From Candidatus Enterococcus courvalinii (GTDB taxonomy: Bacteria > Bacillota > Bacilli > Lactobacillales > Enterococcaceae): a stretch of 64,000 bases of DNA. The translations under genes and the position numbers were made by a program. The stretch lies in the NCBI RefSeq assembly GCF_017315945.1, contig NZ_JAFLWI010000012.1:1-64000 (forward strand), read 5' to 3'. The notes beneath the pieces were generated by a model that worked only from the letters and a program-made list of their open reading frames with translations, did no database searches and had not been told where the DNA came from. Every line of letters starts with the position of its first letter. Position 1 is the first letter of the stretch. This document shows positions 28,414-36,813 of this stretch, piece by piece.

Positions 28414-29463
28414 GTGAAAGTATTATTATATTTTGAAAGTGAAAAAATACTTGCAAAATCTGGGATTGGACGTGCGCTTGATCATCAAAAGCGTGCTTTG
28501 TCAGATGTAGGGATTCCCTATACCTTAGATACCAATGATGACTATGACATTTTGCACATCAATACTTATGGTATCAATAGTCATAATATGGTTAACAAAG
28601 CGCGAAGAGATGGCAAAAAGGTTGTTTATCATGCACATTCGACAGAAGAAGACTTTCGCAATTCGTTCATTGGCTCTAACCAATTATCTCCTGTCGTCAA
28701 AAAATATCTAGTGAGTTTGTATCAAAAGGCAGACTATTTGATTACACCTACGCCATATTCTAAAAGGTTACTGGAAAGCTACGGAATCGAAGTGCCCATT
28801 CGTGCGATTTCCAATGGGATTGATTTAGATAAATACCAACCGGATCTTACGAAAGAACAAAAATTTAGAGAATATTTTGATTTATCTCCAAATCAAAAAG
28901 TAGTGATTTGTGTTGGTTTGTTTTTTGAACGAAAGGGAATCATTGACTTCGTTGAAATTGCTAGAAAAATGCCTGAGTACACATTTATTTGGTTTGGTCA
29001 TGTGCCGATGTACTCGATACCTAAAAATATTCGAAAAATCGTCAAAGAAGATCATCCAAAAAATGTCATATTTCCTGGTTATATTCGTGGAGATGTTATT
29101 GAAGGGGCTTATTCGGGTGCGGACTTGTTTTTCTTTCCTTCCTATGAAGAAACTGAAGGAATCGTTGTTTTAGAGGCGTTAGCAAGCCGACAAAATGTCT
29201 TAGTTAGAGATATTCCAGTTTATGAAGGCTGGTTACAAGATGGTAAAAACTGTTACATGGGACGAACGAATCAAGAATTTATTGAGAAAATCAGACAAAT
29301 AACTGAAAAAGAGATCCCAAGTTTGGTGCACGCCGGCTATAAAACAGCTGAGGAACGAAGCATCGAACGAATTGGCCAAGAACTTCAAGAAGTTTATGAA
29401 ACGGTGTTGGAGGAACAAGAAACACCTTTAGAGGTAAGAAAAAGTAAATCAATGAAAAGGTAG
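28414..29463 (+). CDS. bgsA: Glycolipid glycosyltransferase BgsA-like (second sugar of diglycosyl-diacylglycerol)
   Basis: A 349-residue GT4 glycosyltransferase (GT-B fold). The start KVLLYFESEKILAKSGIGRALDHQ is that of the CpoA/LafB/BgsA group, which adds the second hexose to monoglucosyl-diacylglycerol and so builds the membrane glycolipid anchor of lipoteichoic acid. The EETEGIVVLEALA segment is the nucleotide-sugar binding site. I chose GTG 28414 with AAGGGGG upstream; an ATG at 28360 would lie ahead of the promoter. The next gene is its partner, 17 bases downstream. Confidence 0.85.
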   Translation: MKVLLYFESEKILAKSGIGRALDHQKRALSDVGIPYTLDTNDDYDILHINTYGINSHNMVNKARRDGKKVVYHAHSTEEDFRNSFIGSNQLSPVVKKYLVSLYQKADYLITPTPYSKRLLESYGIEVPIRAISNGIDLDKYQPDLTKEQKFREYFDLSPNQKVVICVGLFFERKGIIDFVEIARKMPEYTFIWFGHVPMYSIPKNIRKIVKEDHPKNVIFPGYIRGDVIEGAYSGADLFFFPSYEETEGIVVLEALASRQNVLVRDIPVYEGWLQDGKNCYMGRTNQEFIEKIRQITEKEIPSLVHAGYKTAEERSIERIGQELQEVYETVLEEQETPLEVRKSKSMKR

Positions 29464-29480
29464 TTTGGAGGCAAAAAAAC

Positions 29481-30704
29481 ATGAAAGTTGGCTTTTTTAC
29501 CGATACCTATTTTCCGCAAGTTAGCGGAGTTTCTACATCAATCAAGACATTAAAAGATGAGCTTGAAAAAAATGGTCATGAAGTCTATATTTTCACTACA
29601 ACAGATCCGAATGCGGATAAATTAGAAAAAGATGTTATTAGGATGCCAAGTGTCCCGTTTGTTTCTTTCAAAGATCGACGAATCGTTGTAAGAGGCATGT
29701 GGTATGCTTATTTAGTTGCCAAGGAGTTGGAGCTGGATTTGATCCATACGCATACTGAGTTTGGAGCGGGAATTTTGGGGAAAATGGTAGCCAGAAAATT
29801 GAAAATTCCAGTTATTCATACGTACCATACAATGTATGAAGATTATCTTCATTATATTGCAAATGGTAAAGTGATCAGACAGTCACACGTCAAATATTTT
29901 TCGCGTATTTTTGCTAACCATACGACAGGCGTTGTCTGTCCAAGTGAACGAGTGATTGACACACTGCGCGGGTATGGTGTAGTTGCGCCTTTACGAGTGA
30001 TTCCAACGGGGATTGATATCGAAAAATTTAAGCGAGCAGATATTACCACTCAGGAAATCAGTACATTACGGTCGTCATTAGGATTAACTGATGACCAATT
30101 GATGGTGCTTTCGCTTAGTCGGCTCTCTTATGAGAAAAATATTCAAGCAATTATTCAAGGCTTTCCAGAAGTCATTGCGTCTTATCCAAACGCACGCTTA
30201 GTGATTGTGGGAAAAGGGCCTTATATGGAAGAATTACAGGATTTAATAGAAGAATTGGACTTACAAGAAGTTGTTCAGTTTACCGGTGAAGTTGATAACA
30301 ATGCAGTTGCTCTTTATTATAAAGCAGCAGATTATTTTGTCAGCGCGTCCACTTCTGAAACACAAGGGCTCACGTATACAGAAGCTATGGCGGCTGGTAC
30401 ACCGTGTGTGGTTGAAGGTAACGCTTATTTGAATCGCCTGTTCGATCATGCATCCTTAGGGAAGACTTTTGAAACAGACGAAGATTTTGCACAAGCACTT
30501 ATTCAATATATAGTAGATGATATTCCTGGTGATGAAGCAGTTCTAGCCGCAAAACTTTATGAAATTTCGTCTACGCATTTTGGTGAAGCAATGATTGAAT
30601 TTTACCAAGATATGATTGTTTATCATGAAGAAGAAACGCGTCGAAAAGAAGAAGAAGCTTCCATCGAGCGAATCAAAATTAAATTAAATTCATTTAAACG
30701 ATAA
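29481..30704 (+). CDS. bgsB: 1,2-diacylglycerol 3-glucosyltransferase BgsB-like
   Basis: A 407-residue GT4 enzyme. MKVGFFTDTYFPQVSGVSTS with HTHTEFGAG and the donor-site SETQGLTYTEAMAAG motif match the alpha-monoglucosyldiacylglycerol synthase group (BgsB, LafA, alMGS). It makes the first glucose link on diacylglycerol at the membrane. The C-terminal 20 residues are charged and helical, suitable for membrane contact. The bgsA-bgsB order agrees with E. faecalis. Confidence 0.87.
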   Translation: MKVGFFTDTYFPQVSGVSTSIKTLKDELEKNGHEVYIFTTTDPNADKLEKDVIRMPSVPFVSFKDRRIVVRGMWYAYLVAKELELDLIHTHTEFGAGILGKMVARKLKIPVIHTYHTMYEDYLHYIANGKVIRQSHVKYFSRIFANHTTGVVCPSERVIDTLRGYGVVAPLRVIPTGIDIEKFKRADITTQEISTLRSSLGLTDDQLMVLSLSRLSYEKNIQAIIQGFPEVIASYPNARLVIVGKGPYMEELQDLIEELDLQEVVQFTGEVDNNAVALYYKAADYFVSASTSETQGLTYTEAMAAGTPCVVEGNAYLNRLFDHASLGKTFETDEDFAQALIQYIVDDIPGDEAVLAAKLYEISSTHFGEAMIEFYQDMIVYHEEETRRKEEEASIERIKIKLNSFKR

Positions 30705-30720
30705 ATAAAGCAATTTATTC

Positions 30721-30766
30721 TTAACAAACCTTGATTCTAGCGTATACTAGAGTCAAGGTTTTTTTT
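30721..30766 (+). promoter_or_regulatory. Terminator hairpin of bgsAB carrying an embedded promoter for the next gene
   Basis: AACCTTGATTCTAG (30727-30740) and CTAGAGTCAAGGTT (30747-30760) make a 14-pair stem with six T after it, a good terminator. TTAACA (30721-30726) and TATACT (30743-30748) with a 16-base spacer form a promoter whose -10 lies in the hairpin loop. AGGAGG of the next gene begins just after the T-run. Confidence 0.75.
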
Positions 30767-30779
30767 AGGAGGTTAGAAC

Positions 30780-31667
30780 ATGAAACTCGGATTTATTGGA
30801 ACAGGTGTAATGGGTAGTTCTATTGTTGAACACTTATTACGAGCAGGATATGAAGTGGTCGTTTATAATCGGACAAAAGCAAAAGCAGATTCTTTAGTTG
30901 CTAAGGGAGCTGTTTGGGCAGATACACCACAATTAGTGGCTGAACAAAGTCAAGTGATTTTTACAATGGTCGGTTATCCAACGGATGTTGAAGAAATTTA
31001 TTATGGACAAAATGGCATTTTTTCAGCAGATGTTTCAGGAAAAATTGTGGTTGATTTAACAACTAGTACACCAACTTTGGCAGAGAAAATTGCTCAGACA
31101 GCTTCTGAAAAAGGAGCAGCTGCATTAGATGCTCCTGTATCAGGTGGTGATTTGGGGGCAAAAAATGCTACATTAACAATTATGGTTGGTGGACGAGAAG
31201 ATATTTATGAAAAAGTTTTGCCGATTTTTAGAGAGTTTGGCTCAACTTTCACGTTACATGGTGGCGCAGGAAAGGGACAGCATACTAAGATGGCTAATCA
31301 AATCATGATTGCTGGGACAATGACAGGAATGACCGAAATGTTAGCTTACGCAGAAAAAAATCAACTTGATTTGAAAAAAGTGATTGAAACGCTTTCTGGT
31401 GGTAGTGCAGCAAACTGGTCGTTGAGCAATTATGCACCACGTATTTTACGTGAAGACTATTCTCCTGGATTTTTTGTTAAACATTTTATCAAAGATTTAA
31501 AAATTGCATTAGATGAAGCAGAAAATCAATCACTTGAATTGCCTGCTACTAAACAAGCACTTATTTTGTACGAACAGTTGGCTGGTAAAGGGTTTGAAAA
31601 CGATGGCACACAAGCGTTGATTAAACTTTGGTGGCCGAATGGAAATGTCCCAGAAAAAAAATCATAA
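30780..31667 (+). CDS. NAD(P)-dependent beta-hydroxyacid dehydrogenase family oxidoreductase
   Basis: A 295-residue enzyme of the 6-phosphogluconate/3-hydroxyisobutyrate dehydrogenase family. The Rossmann motif is GFIGTGVMGSSI at the start, the substrate-binding DAPVSGGDLGA is clear, and the catalytic Lys lies in KMANQIMIAGTM. The substrate could be tartronate semialdehyde, 3-hydroxyisobutyrate or another small hydroxyacid or aldehyde. AGGAGG stands seven bases before ATG 30780, immediately after the bgsB terminator. Confidence 0.85.
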   Translation: MKLGFIGTGVMGSSIVEHLLRAGYEVVVYNRTKAKADSLVAKGAVWADTPQLVAEQSQVIFTMVGYPTDVEEIYYGQNGIFSADVSGKIVVDLTTSTPTLAEKIAQTASEKGAAALDAPVSGGDLGAKNATLTIMVGGREDIYEKVLPIFREFGSTFTLHGGAGKGQHTKMANQIMIAGTMTGMTEMLAYAEKNQLDLKKVIETLSGGSAANWSLSNYAPRILREDYSPGFFVKHFIKDLKIALDEAENQSLELPATKQALILYEQLAGKGFENDGTQALIKLWWPNGNVPEKKS

Positions 31668-31752
31668 AAAACTGGTTTTTTTCGCGAAAATCAATGCAAG
31701 ACAGCCATGACTTTGTTACAATATAACAGAAATAAGAAAAGGAGGACCTCCT

Positions 31753-31983
31753 ATGACACATTCACAATTAGTCGCAATTATTAAACGACTGGAGGCTATG
31801 GTCGAATCAGCAGACAACGAGTTGCAAGTTCGTCGCTTTGAAAAAGAAGGCGTTGAAAAATGTACAGTAACTTATGATAAAGCAACTGCTACATTTGAAT
31901 TAACTGAAACAGATACACATCAACAATACGAGTTTGATAATATTGATATCGTTGCGATGGAAATCTACGACTTAATCCAATAG
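31753..31983 (+). CDS. DUF1797 (YkuJ-like) family protein
   Basis: A 76-residue cytoplasmic protein. The sequence (SQLVAIIKRLEAMVES, FELTETDTHQQYEFDNIDIVAMEIYDLI) fits the DUF1797/YkuJ family, whose function is not established. AGGAGG lies seven bases before the ATG and is part of the palindrome AGGAGGACCTCCT (31740-31752). Confidence 0.85.
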   Translation: MTHSQLVAIIKRLEAMVESADNELQVRRFEKEGVEKCTVTYDKATATFELTETDTHQQYEFDNIDIVAMEIYDLIQ

Positions 31984-32010
31984 TTTGGCTAATTTAGCGT
32001 AAGCTTGTAC

Positions 32011-32060
32011 ACAACATAAAAAGACCGAGATGATTATTCGTCTCGGTCTTTTTATGTTGT
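32011..32060. terminator. Strong bidirectional terminator
   Basis: Two perfect 20-base inverted arms (32011-32030 and 32041-32060) with a ten-base loop. The stem contains AAAAAGACCGAGA/TCTCGGTCTTTTT, giving U-runs in both directions for the converging genes. Confidence 0.92.
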
Positions 32061-32086
32061 ACTTTTGAGTGGCTATTAGAAGTTAC

Positions 32087-33022
32087 TCATTGATTATTTA
32101 TTTGTGGTGGTTCTTTACTAAGCTTCCGCTGGTAGCTGAGCAAAATTTGAACAGGATCAACTTCCGCCTTTGTCAATTGTTGTTTTTTTGCTAAAGTATC
32201 GCTTCCGGCGGTGGAATGAAAATCAGGTGGGATATCATTAGCCAGTTTAGATGTCGCTACTAATTGACCGTAGCAAACTAGATAATATTTTGTTAGCTGT
32301 GGATTTGCCGCAACGGGTAAAGCCAAAGTAAGATAAGGTGTTTGCAAAAATGCGTTTTGGTTTCTAATTTGTCGAATGAAGGAAGTCATTAGTTCGATCT
32401 CATTTTGGATACTACTTGCACGTTCAAAATTGAGAAGTTCAATAAAATGTTCTTGTCGTTGTTTAAGATAAGACAAAATTTTTTTATTTCGACCTTGTAG
32501 AAGTCCGTAGATTTCTTTTTTCTTTTGTTGAAAGGATAATTGACTGATTGTTGGAAGCTGTGTTCGCAAAGCTAGTAGACTAATTTCTTTTAACCAAGGC
32601 ATTTGGTAAGTTTCTTCTAAAATGCGTAAGATAGTAGGCATTTTTTTATAAGAGCGAAAAGGACCAAAACTTTGAGAAGTTGGATCATCCGACAGAATAA
32701 AACCACTGTCAGTTAATTGCAGATAATTATAATTAGTAAAGTAGTTCATTTGTCGATTATAAATGGGGTGATAGTGTTGAATTAGTTCGCATTCTAAGAG
32801 TAGCGCGTCTAGTTCGGTATCTACAACGACAAAATCAAAATCGACAATTGTATGTATCATTCTTAGTACTTTATTTGAATGTTGCTTGTTTTGTTGAAAG
32901 TAACTACTTACACGATTTTTTAACTGTTTAGCTTTACCAACATAAATCACCGAGCCGTGTTTATCTTTCATTAAATAAACCCCAGGAAGAAGAGGTATAT
33001 TTTTGACTTTTTCTTTAAGCAT
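32087..33022 (-). CDS. GIY-YIG nuclease with UVR motif (Cho/UvrC N-terminal-like)
   Basis: A 311-residue protein. The N-terminal 95 residues are a UvrC-type GIY-YIG nuclease (PGVYLMKDKHGSVIYVGKAKQLKNRVSSYF), with Tyr, Arg and the Glu in ALLLECELI; near residues 190-220 there is a UVR-like helix (RQEHFIELLNFERASSIQNEIEL). The UvrC C-terminal RNase H and HhH domains are absent, so it resembles Cho, the auxiliary 3'-incising nuclease of nucleotide excision repair. Role is by homology. It runs opposite to fabT. Confidence 0.85.
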   Translation of the reverse strand: MLKEKVKNIPLLPGVYLMKDKHGSVIYVGKAKQLKNRVSSYFQQNKQHSNKVLRMIHTIVDFDFVVVDTELDALLLECELIQHYHPIYNRQMNYFTNYNYLQLTDSGFILSDDPTSQSFGPFRSYKKMPTILRILEETYQMPWLKEISLLALRTQLPTISQLSFQQKKKEIYGLLQGRNKKILSYLKQRQEHFIELLNFERASSIQNEIELMTSFIRQIRNQNAFLQTPYLTLALPVAANPQLTKYYLVCYGQLVATSKLANDIPPDFHSTAGSDTLAKKQQLTKAEVDPVQILLSYQRKLSKEPPQINNQ

Positions 33023-33119
33023 AACTCCTCCTTTTGTCTTTCAATCAAAAAGACTATAACAAATTTGAAAAAAACAAACAAGAAAACTTGTTTTTTAGAA
33101 AATAAATAAACAAAAAAGC

Positions 33120-33132
33120 TTTGATAATCAAA
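33120..33132. promoter_or_regulatory. FabT operator 1
   Basis: TTTGATAATCAAA is a palindrome matching the FabT box (core of AxTTTGATTATCAAAT). It lies 207 bases before the fabT start, closer to the start of the divergent nuclease gene. Confidence 0.75.
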
Positions 33133-33248
33133 ATATTTTTTCAGAATAAATTTTTAATCTATCATTGTTGAATATTTGTTTTATCAACATTTATAAATGA
33201 GTTTTTTCTTAAAATAAACTGAGAATCAAAAAAAATCACTGAATATGG

Positions 33249-33305
33249 TTGATTTTTGAAAAAAGTTAAGATATAGTTTGAACATCAAAAGATTTGATAA
33301 TCAAA
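33249..33305 (+). promoter_or_regulatory. fab operon promoter with FabT operator 2
   Basis: TTGATT (33249-33254) and TATAGT (33272-33277) are spaced 17 bases, and TTTGATAATCAAA (33293-33305) lies just after the expected start of transcription and 22 bases before fabT. This fits autorepression of the fab operon by FabT with acyl-ACP. Confidence 0.82.
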
Positions 33306-33326
33306 CTAATTAGTGGATGGTGGAAC

Positions 33327-33767
33327 ATGGAACCAGATTTGAAAACAGTTAATGATTATCTCGTAAGTGTGTTCAATGATATTTTGACGATCGAAGAGTC
33401 TGAATTGAAAAAATCACAATTCAACGATCTATCAATTACTGAGATGCATACGATCGAGGCAATCGGTATGTATAAGAAAAAAACAACTTCAGAAGTAGCA
33501 AAGGAGTTATCGATCACTGTTGGGACCTTGACCACTGCCATCAACAAATTAGTGAAAAAAGGGTATGTTGAGCGTATTCGCAGTGAAGATGATCGGCGTG
33601 TGGTAAAACTAGGCTTAACGAAAAAGGGTAAGCTATTATATCGCGTACACCAACATTTTCATCGAGAGATGGTCAAAAATATTCTGGACGGAATGGGCGA
33701 CCAAGAACAACATGCTTTGTTAAATGCACTGAAAAACTTGCATGATTTCTTGCGAGAGTATAAGTGA
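33327..33767 (+). CDS. fabT: Fatty-acid biosynthesis repressor FabT (MarR family)
   Basis: A 146-residue MarR-family regulator. The winged-helix part is about residues 40-110 (TTSEVAKELSITVGTLTTAINKLVKKGYVERIRSEDDRRVV). In lactic acid bacteria FabT uses long acyl-ACP as corepressor and turns off the fab genes when exogenous fatty acids are present. Two operator palindromes stand upstream. I chose ATG 33327; the longer TTG start at 33294 would lie inside the operator. The ribosome-binding site is weak (GGTGG), consistent with low expression. Confidence 0.93.
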   Translation: MEPDLKTVNDYLVSVFNDILTIEESELKKSQFNDLSITEMHTIEAIGMYKKKTTSEVAKELSITVGTLTTAINKLVKKGYVERIRSEDDRRVVKLGLTKKGKLLYRVHQHFHREMVKNILDGMGDQEQHALLNALKNLHDFLREYK

Positions 33768-33776
33768 GGAACGCTA

Positions 33777-34739
33777 ATGGAACAATTTGGAACAATTACG
33801 GCAACTGCAAGTGTACTTCCTGAAAGAATCGTGACCAACGATGAACTTTCACAGATGATGGAAACATCCGATGAATGGATCAGTTCACGAACTGGGATTA
33901 GAGAAAGACGTTGTGTAACAAATCAAACAACATCAGATCTTTGTTTCCTAGTTGCGCAAAAATTACTAGAAAAGCAAAAAATGCAGCCAGAAGAACTAGA
34001 TTTCATCGTAGTTGCTACGATTTCTCCTGATTATGCGATGCCTTCAGTGGCTGCGCAAGTCCAAGGACGATTGGGAGCAACCAAAGCAATTGCTTTTGAT
34101 TTGAGTGCTGCTTGTACTGGTTTTGTGTATGCACTAAGTATTGCTGAAAAAATGATTCGCTGCGGCTCAAAAAAAGGGCTTGTGATTGGTGGAGAAACGC
34201 TGTCTAAGTTACTTGACTGGACAGACCGCTCGACAGCTGTATTATTCGGTGATGGAGCAGGTGGTGTGTTATTAGAAGCTGGCGCGACACAAAAATTATT
34301 AGTGGAGCATTTGGCAACAGATGGCACAAGAGGTTCTTCATTAACAGCAGGATATTATGAAAATCAAAGTCCATTTTATTCTGAAAAGTCAGAAGGTTCT
34401 TACTACTTACAAATGGTTGGACGTGATATTTTTGACTTTGCAGTCCGTGATGTCGCGAAGAATCTAAAAGAAATAACGCAAGAAAATTCAGTTGATTATC
34501 TACTTTTGCACCAAGCAAATCAACGAATTATTGAGAAAATCGCTCGGAAAGTCAAAATTCCACAAGAGCAGTTTCTAGCAAACATGGATAAGTATGGTAA
34601 TACTTCTGCTGCAAGTATTCCTATTTTATTAGACGAGGCAGTTTCCGCTGGGACGCTTCAATTAGGCAGTAATCAAAAAGTGGTATTTACAGGTTATGGC
34701 GGAGGTTTAACATGGGGAAGTATCCTCATGGAGCTATAA
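33777..34739 (+). CDS. fabH: Beta-ketoacyl-ACP synthase III
   Basis: A 320-residue KAS III that starts fatty-acid synthesis by condensing an acyl-CoA with malonyl-ACP. Catalytic Cys113 lies in DLSAACTGF; His is in LLHQANQRI and Asn in GNTSAASIP. Length is normal. It starts nine bases after fabT. Confidence 0.96.
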   Translation: MEQFGTITATASVLPERIVTNDELSQMMETSDEWISSRTGIRERRCVTNQTTSDLCFLVAQKLLEKQKMQPEELDFIVVATISPDYAMPSVAAQVQGRLGATKAIAFDLSAACTGFVYALSIAEKMIRCGSKKGLVIGGETLSKLLDWTDRSTAVLFGDGAGGVLLEAGATQKLLVEHLATDGTRGSSLTAGYYENQSPFYSEKSEGSYYLQMVGRDIFDFAVRDVAKNLKEITQENSVDYLLLHQANQRIIEKIARKVKIPQEQFLANMDKYGNTSAASIPILLDEAVSAGTLQLGSNQKVVFTGYGGGLTWGSILMEL

Positions 34740-34799
34740 ACTGATAAATGATAAAAATAAAACTATAAAATTGTAAACAATATCGGAGGAATATATCGT

Positions 34800-35024
34800 A
34801 TGGTATTCGAAAAAATTCAAGAAATTATTGCAGAAGAATTAGGGAAAGAAACAGAAGAAATTAAATTAACAACAGATATTCAAGAAGATTTAGAAGCTGA
34901 TAGCTTGGACTTATTCCAAATCATCAACGAAATCGAAGATGAATTTGATGTGAAAATTGAAACAGAAGATGGCATTAAAACTGTACAAGATTTAGTTACT
35001 TACGTTGAAAAACAAACTGCATAA
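34800..35024 (+). CDS. acpP: Acyl carrier protein
   Basis: A 74-residue acidic protein. Ser35 in EADSLDLFQ is the 4'-phosphopantetheine attachment site (the usual motif is DSLD). AGGAGGAA... upstream is strong (GGAGGAA ending eight bases before the ATG). A 60-base gap separates it from fabH, and a terminator-like hairpin follows, so acpP may be made in excess of the genes after it. Confidence 0.96.
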   Translation: MVFEKIQEIIAEELGKETEEIKLTTDIQEDLEADSLDLFQIINEIEDEFDVKIETEDGIKTVQDLVTYVEKQTA

Positions 35025-35042
35025 TCATGTAATAAGGTTGGG

Positions 35043-35082
35043 GGCTGGGACATTTCCGATATGAAATGTCTTGGCCTTTTTG
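35043..35082 (+). terminator. Terminator-like hairpin between acpP and fabD
   Basis: GGCTGGGACATTTC pairs with GAAATGTCTTGGCC (14 pairs, three wobble), six-base loop, then TTTTTG. It lies inside the operon, so it is probably a partial terminator. Confidence 0.7.
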
Positions 35083-35128
35083 AATAAATGGATACTTAAT
35101 CGTCTATCCTAAATTATTGGAGAATATA

Positions 35129-36055
35129 ATGAAGACAGCATTTTTATTTAGTGGGCAAGGTGCTCAATATCAAGGCATGGGTCAAGATTTATATCATGAA
35201 CCTGTAGTAAAGCAAACATTTGAGGAAGCAAGCCAAATTCTTGGTTATGACATGGCAGACTTATGTTTTACTGAGAATCAGCAGCTAAATCAGACAACTT
35301 ATACACAGCCGGCGATTTTAACGGTAAGTGTTGCCTATTATCGTTTATTACAAGAACAAGGAATCACTCCTGACGCAGCATTAGGGCTTAGCTTAGGAGA
35401 GTATTCGGCATTGGTGGCAAGTGAAGCGCTATCGTTTGGGGAAGCAGTAGCATTAGTGGCGAAACGCGGTGCTTATATGACTGAGGCGGCGCCAACCGGA
35501 AGCGGAAAAATGGTCGCTGTTATGAATACACCGATTGAAGTGATTGAAGCTTGTTGCCAAGAAGCAAGTCAGTTTGGCATTGTTTCACCTGCAAATTATA
35601 ATACACCACAACAAATCGTTATTGGTGGAGAAGTAGCAGCTGTTGAGGCGGCGATGACCTTGTTACAAGAACAAGGTGCCAAACGAATGATTCCATTAAA
35701 TGTTAGTGGCCCATTTCATACAGGCATCCTAGCGCCAGCAGCGCAAAAACTAGCAAAGGAATTAAAATCAATCTCATTCAACGAACCAAAGATTCCAGTG
35801 ATTAGCAATACCACCACTGAGATCATGACAAAAGAGACAATTCCTAACTTGTTAGAGCGTCAAGTAAAGTCGCCTGTTCGTTTTTATGAAAGTATTGAAA
35901 AATTAAAATCATTGGGAATTGACCAAATGATTGAAGTCGGACCAGGGAAAGTCTTGAGTGGTTTTATGAAAAAAATCGATAAAACGATTCCTGTTTACCG
36001 TGTTGAGAATCAACAAACATTTGAAGAAACTTATCAACGATTATCAGGGAGGTAA
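35129..36055 (+). CDS. fabD: Malonyl-CoA:ACP transacylase
   Basis: A 308-residue acyltransferase that loads malonate on ACP. Active-site Ser88 lies in GLSLGEY, His in SGPFHTGIL, and the oxyanion-hole Gln in SGQGAQ near the start. ATG 35129 has GGAG six bases upstream; TTG 35117 would extend it by four residues. It is the first gene after the internal hairpin. In E. faecalis fabK stands between acpP and fabD; it is not present here. Confidence 0.95.
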   Translation: MKTAFLFSGQGAQYQGMGQDLYHEPVVKQTFEEASQILGYDMADLCFTENQQLNQTTYTQPAILTVSVAYYRLLQEQGITPDAALGLSLGEYSALVASEALSFGEAVALVAKRGAYMTEAAPTGSGKMVAVMNTPIEVIEACCQEASQFGIVSPANYNTPQQIVIGGEVAAVEAAMTLLQEQGAKRMIPLNVSGPFHTGILAPAAQKLAKELKSISFNEPKIPVISNTTTEIMTKETIPNLLERQVKSPVRFYESIEKLKSLGIDQMIEVGPGKVLSGFMKKIDKTIPVYRVENQQTFEETYQRLSGR

Positions 36056-36057
36056 TT

Positions 36058-36795
36058 ATGGACGTTAGAGGAAAAAACGTTTTTGTCACAGGAAGTACAA
36101 GAGGCATCGGGGAAGCAATCGCAATTGCGTTTGCTAAAGCAGGTGCCAATATTGTCTTAAATGGTCGCAGCGCGATTTCTTCAGAAAAATTGGCTGAAAT
36201 TTCAGCTTTAGGTGTTACCTGTATTGGGGTATCTGGTGATATCTCTGATTTTACTAAAGCAGGTGACATGATCAGGGAAGCGCAAGAGAAGTTAGGTTCT
36301 GTTGATATTTTAGTCAATAATGCTGGAATCACGAATGACAAATTATTACTTCGTATGGACGCTGAAGATTTCAAAAAATGTTTGGATATCAATTTGACTG
36401 GTACATTCAACATGACCCAACATGTTCTAAAACAAATGATGAAGAAACGTGAAGGTGCAATCATCAATTTGGCAAGCGTTTCTGGCTTAATCGGAAATGT
36501 CGGACAAGCAAACTATGCAGCTAGTAAAGCTGGAGTTGTTGGCTTAACAAAATCAGTTGCCCGAGAAGTAGCGACGCGTGGAATCACATGTAATGCCATT
36601 GCGCCAGGCTTTATTGCAACAGATATGACGGATGTTCTATCTGAAAAGGTGAAAGAACAAGTTACAAAACAAATTCCATTGCAACGCTTTGGTAATGTGG
36701 AAGATATTGCCAAAGCTGCAGTTTTCTTAGCAGAAAATGCGTACATCACAGGTCAAGTGATCAATGTTGATGGCGGTTTGGTCATGCACGGATAA
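36058..36795 (+). CDS. fabG: 3-oxoacyl-ACP reductase
   Basis: A 245-residue short-chain dehydrogenase that reduces 3-ketoacyl-ACP with NADPH. It shows TGSTRGIGEAIA for cofactor binding, NNAGI, the catalytic Ser in NLASVSG and Tyr/Lys in YAASKAGVVG, and ends with INVDGGLVM. It starts two bases after the fabD stop, with GGGAGG upstream. Confidence 0.96.
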   Translation: MDVRGKNVFVTGSTRGIGEAIAIAFAKAGANIVLNGRSAISSEKLAEISALGVTCIGVSGDISDFTKAGDMIREAQEKLGSVDILVNNAGITNDKLLLRMDAEDFKKCLDINLTGTFNMTQHVLKQMMKKREGAIINLASVSGLIGNVGQANYAASKAGVVGLTKSVAREVATRGITCNAIAPGFIATDMTDVLSEKVKEQVTKQIPLQRFGNVEDIAKAAVFLAENAYITGQVINVDGGLVMHG

Positions 36796-36813
36796 TAGAA
36801 AGGAAGATGATTG

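Noticed and set aside
33076-33096. AAACAAG/CTTGTTT hairpin followed by T
   Set aside because: It lies between two divergent genes, so no rightward transcript needs stopping; likely A/T-rich chance or a leader structure.
33166-33192. TGTTGA and TCAACA inverted repeat before fabT
   Set aside because: Does not match the FabT consensus and lies in very A/T-rich DNA; not convincing as an operator.
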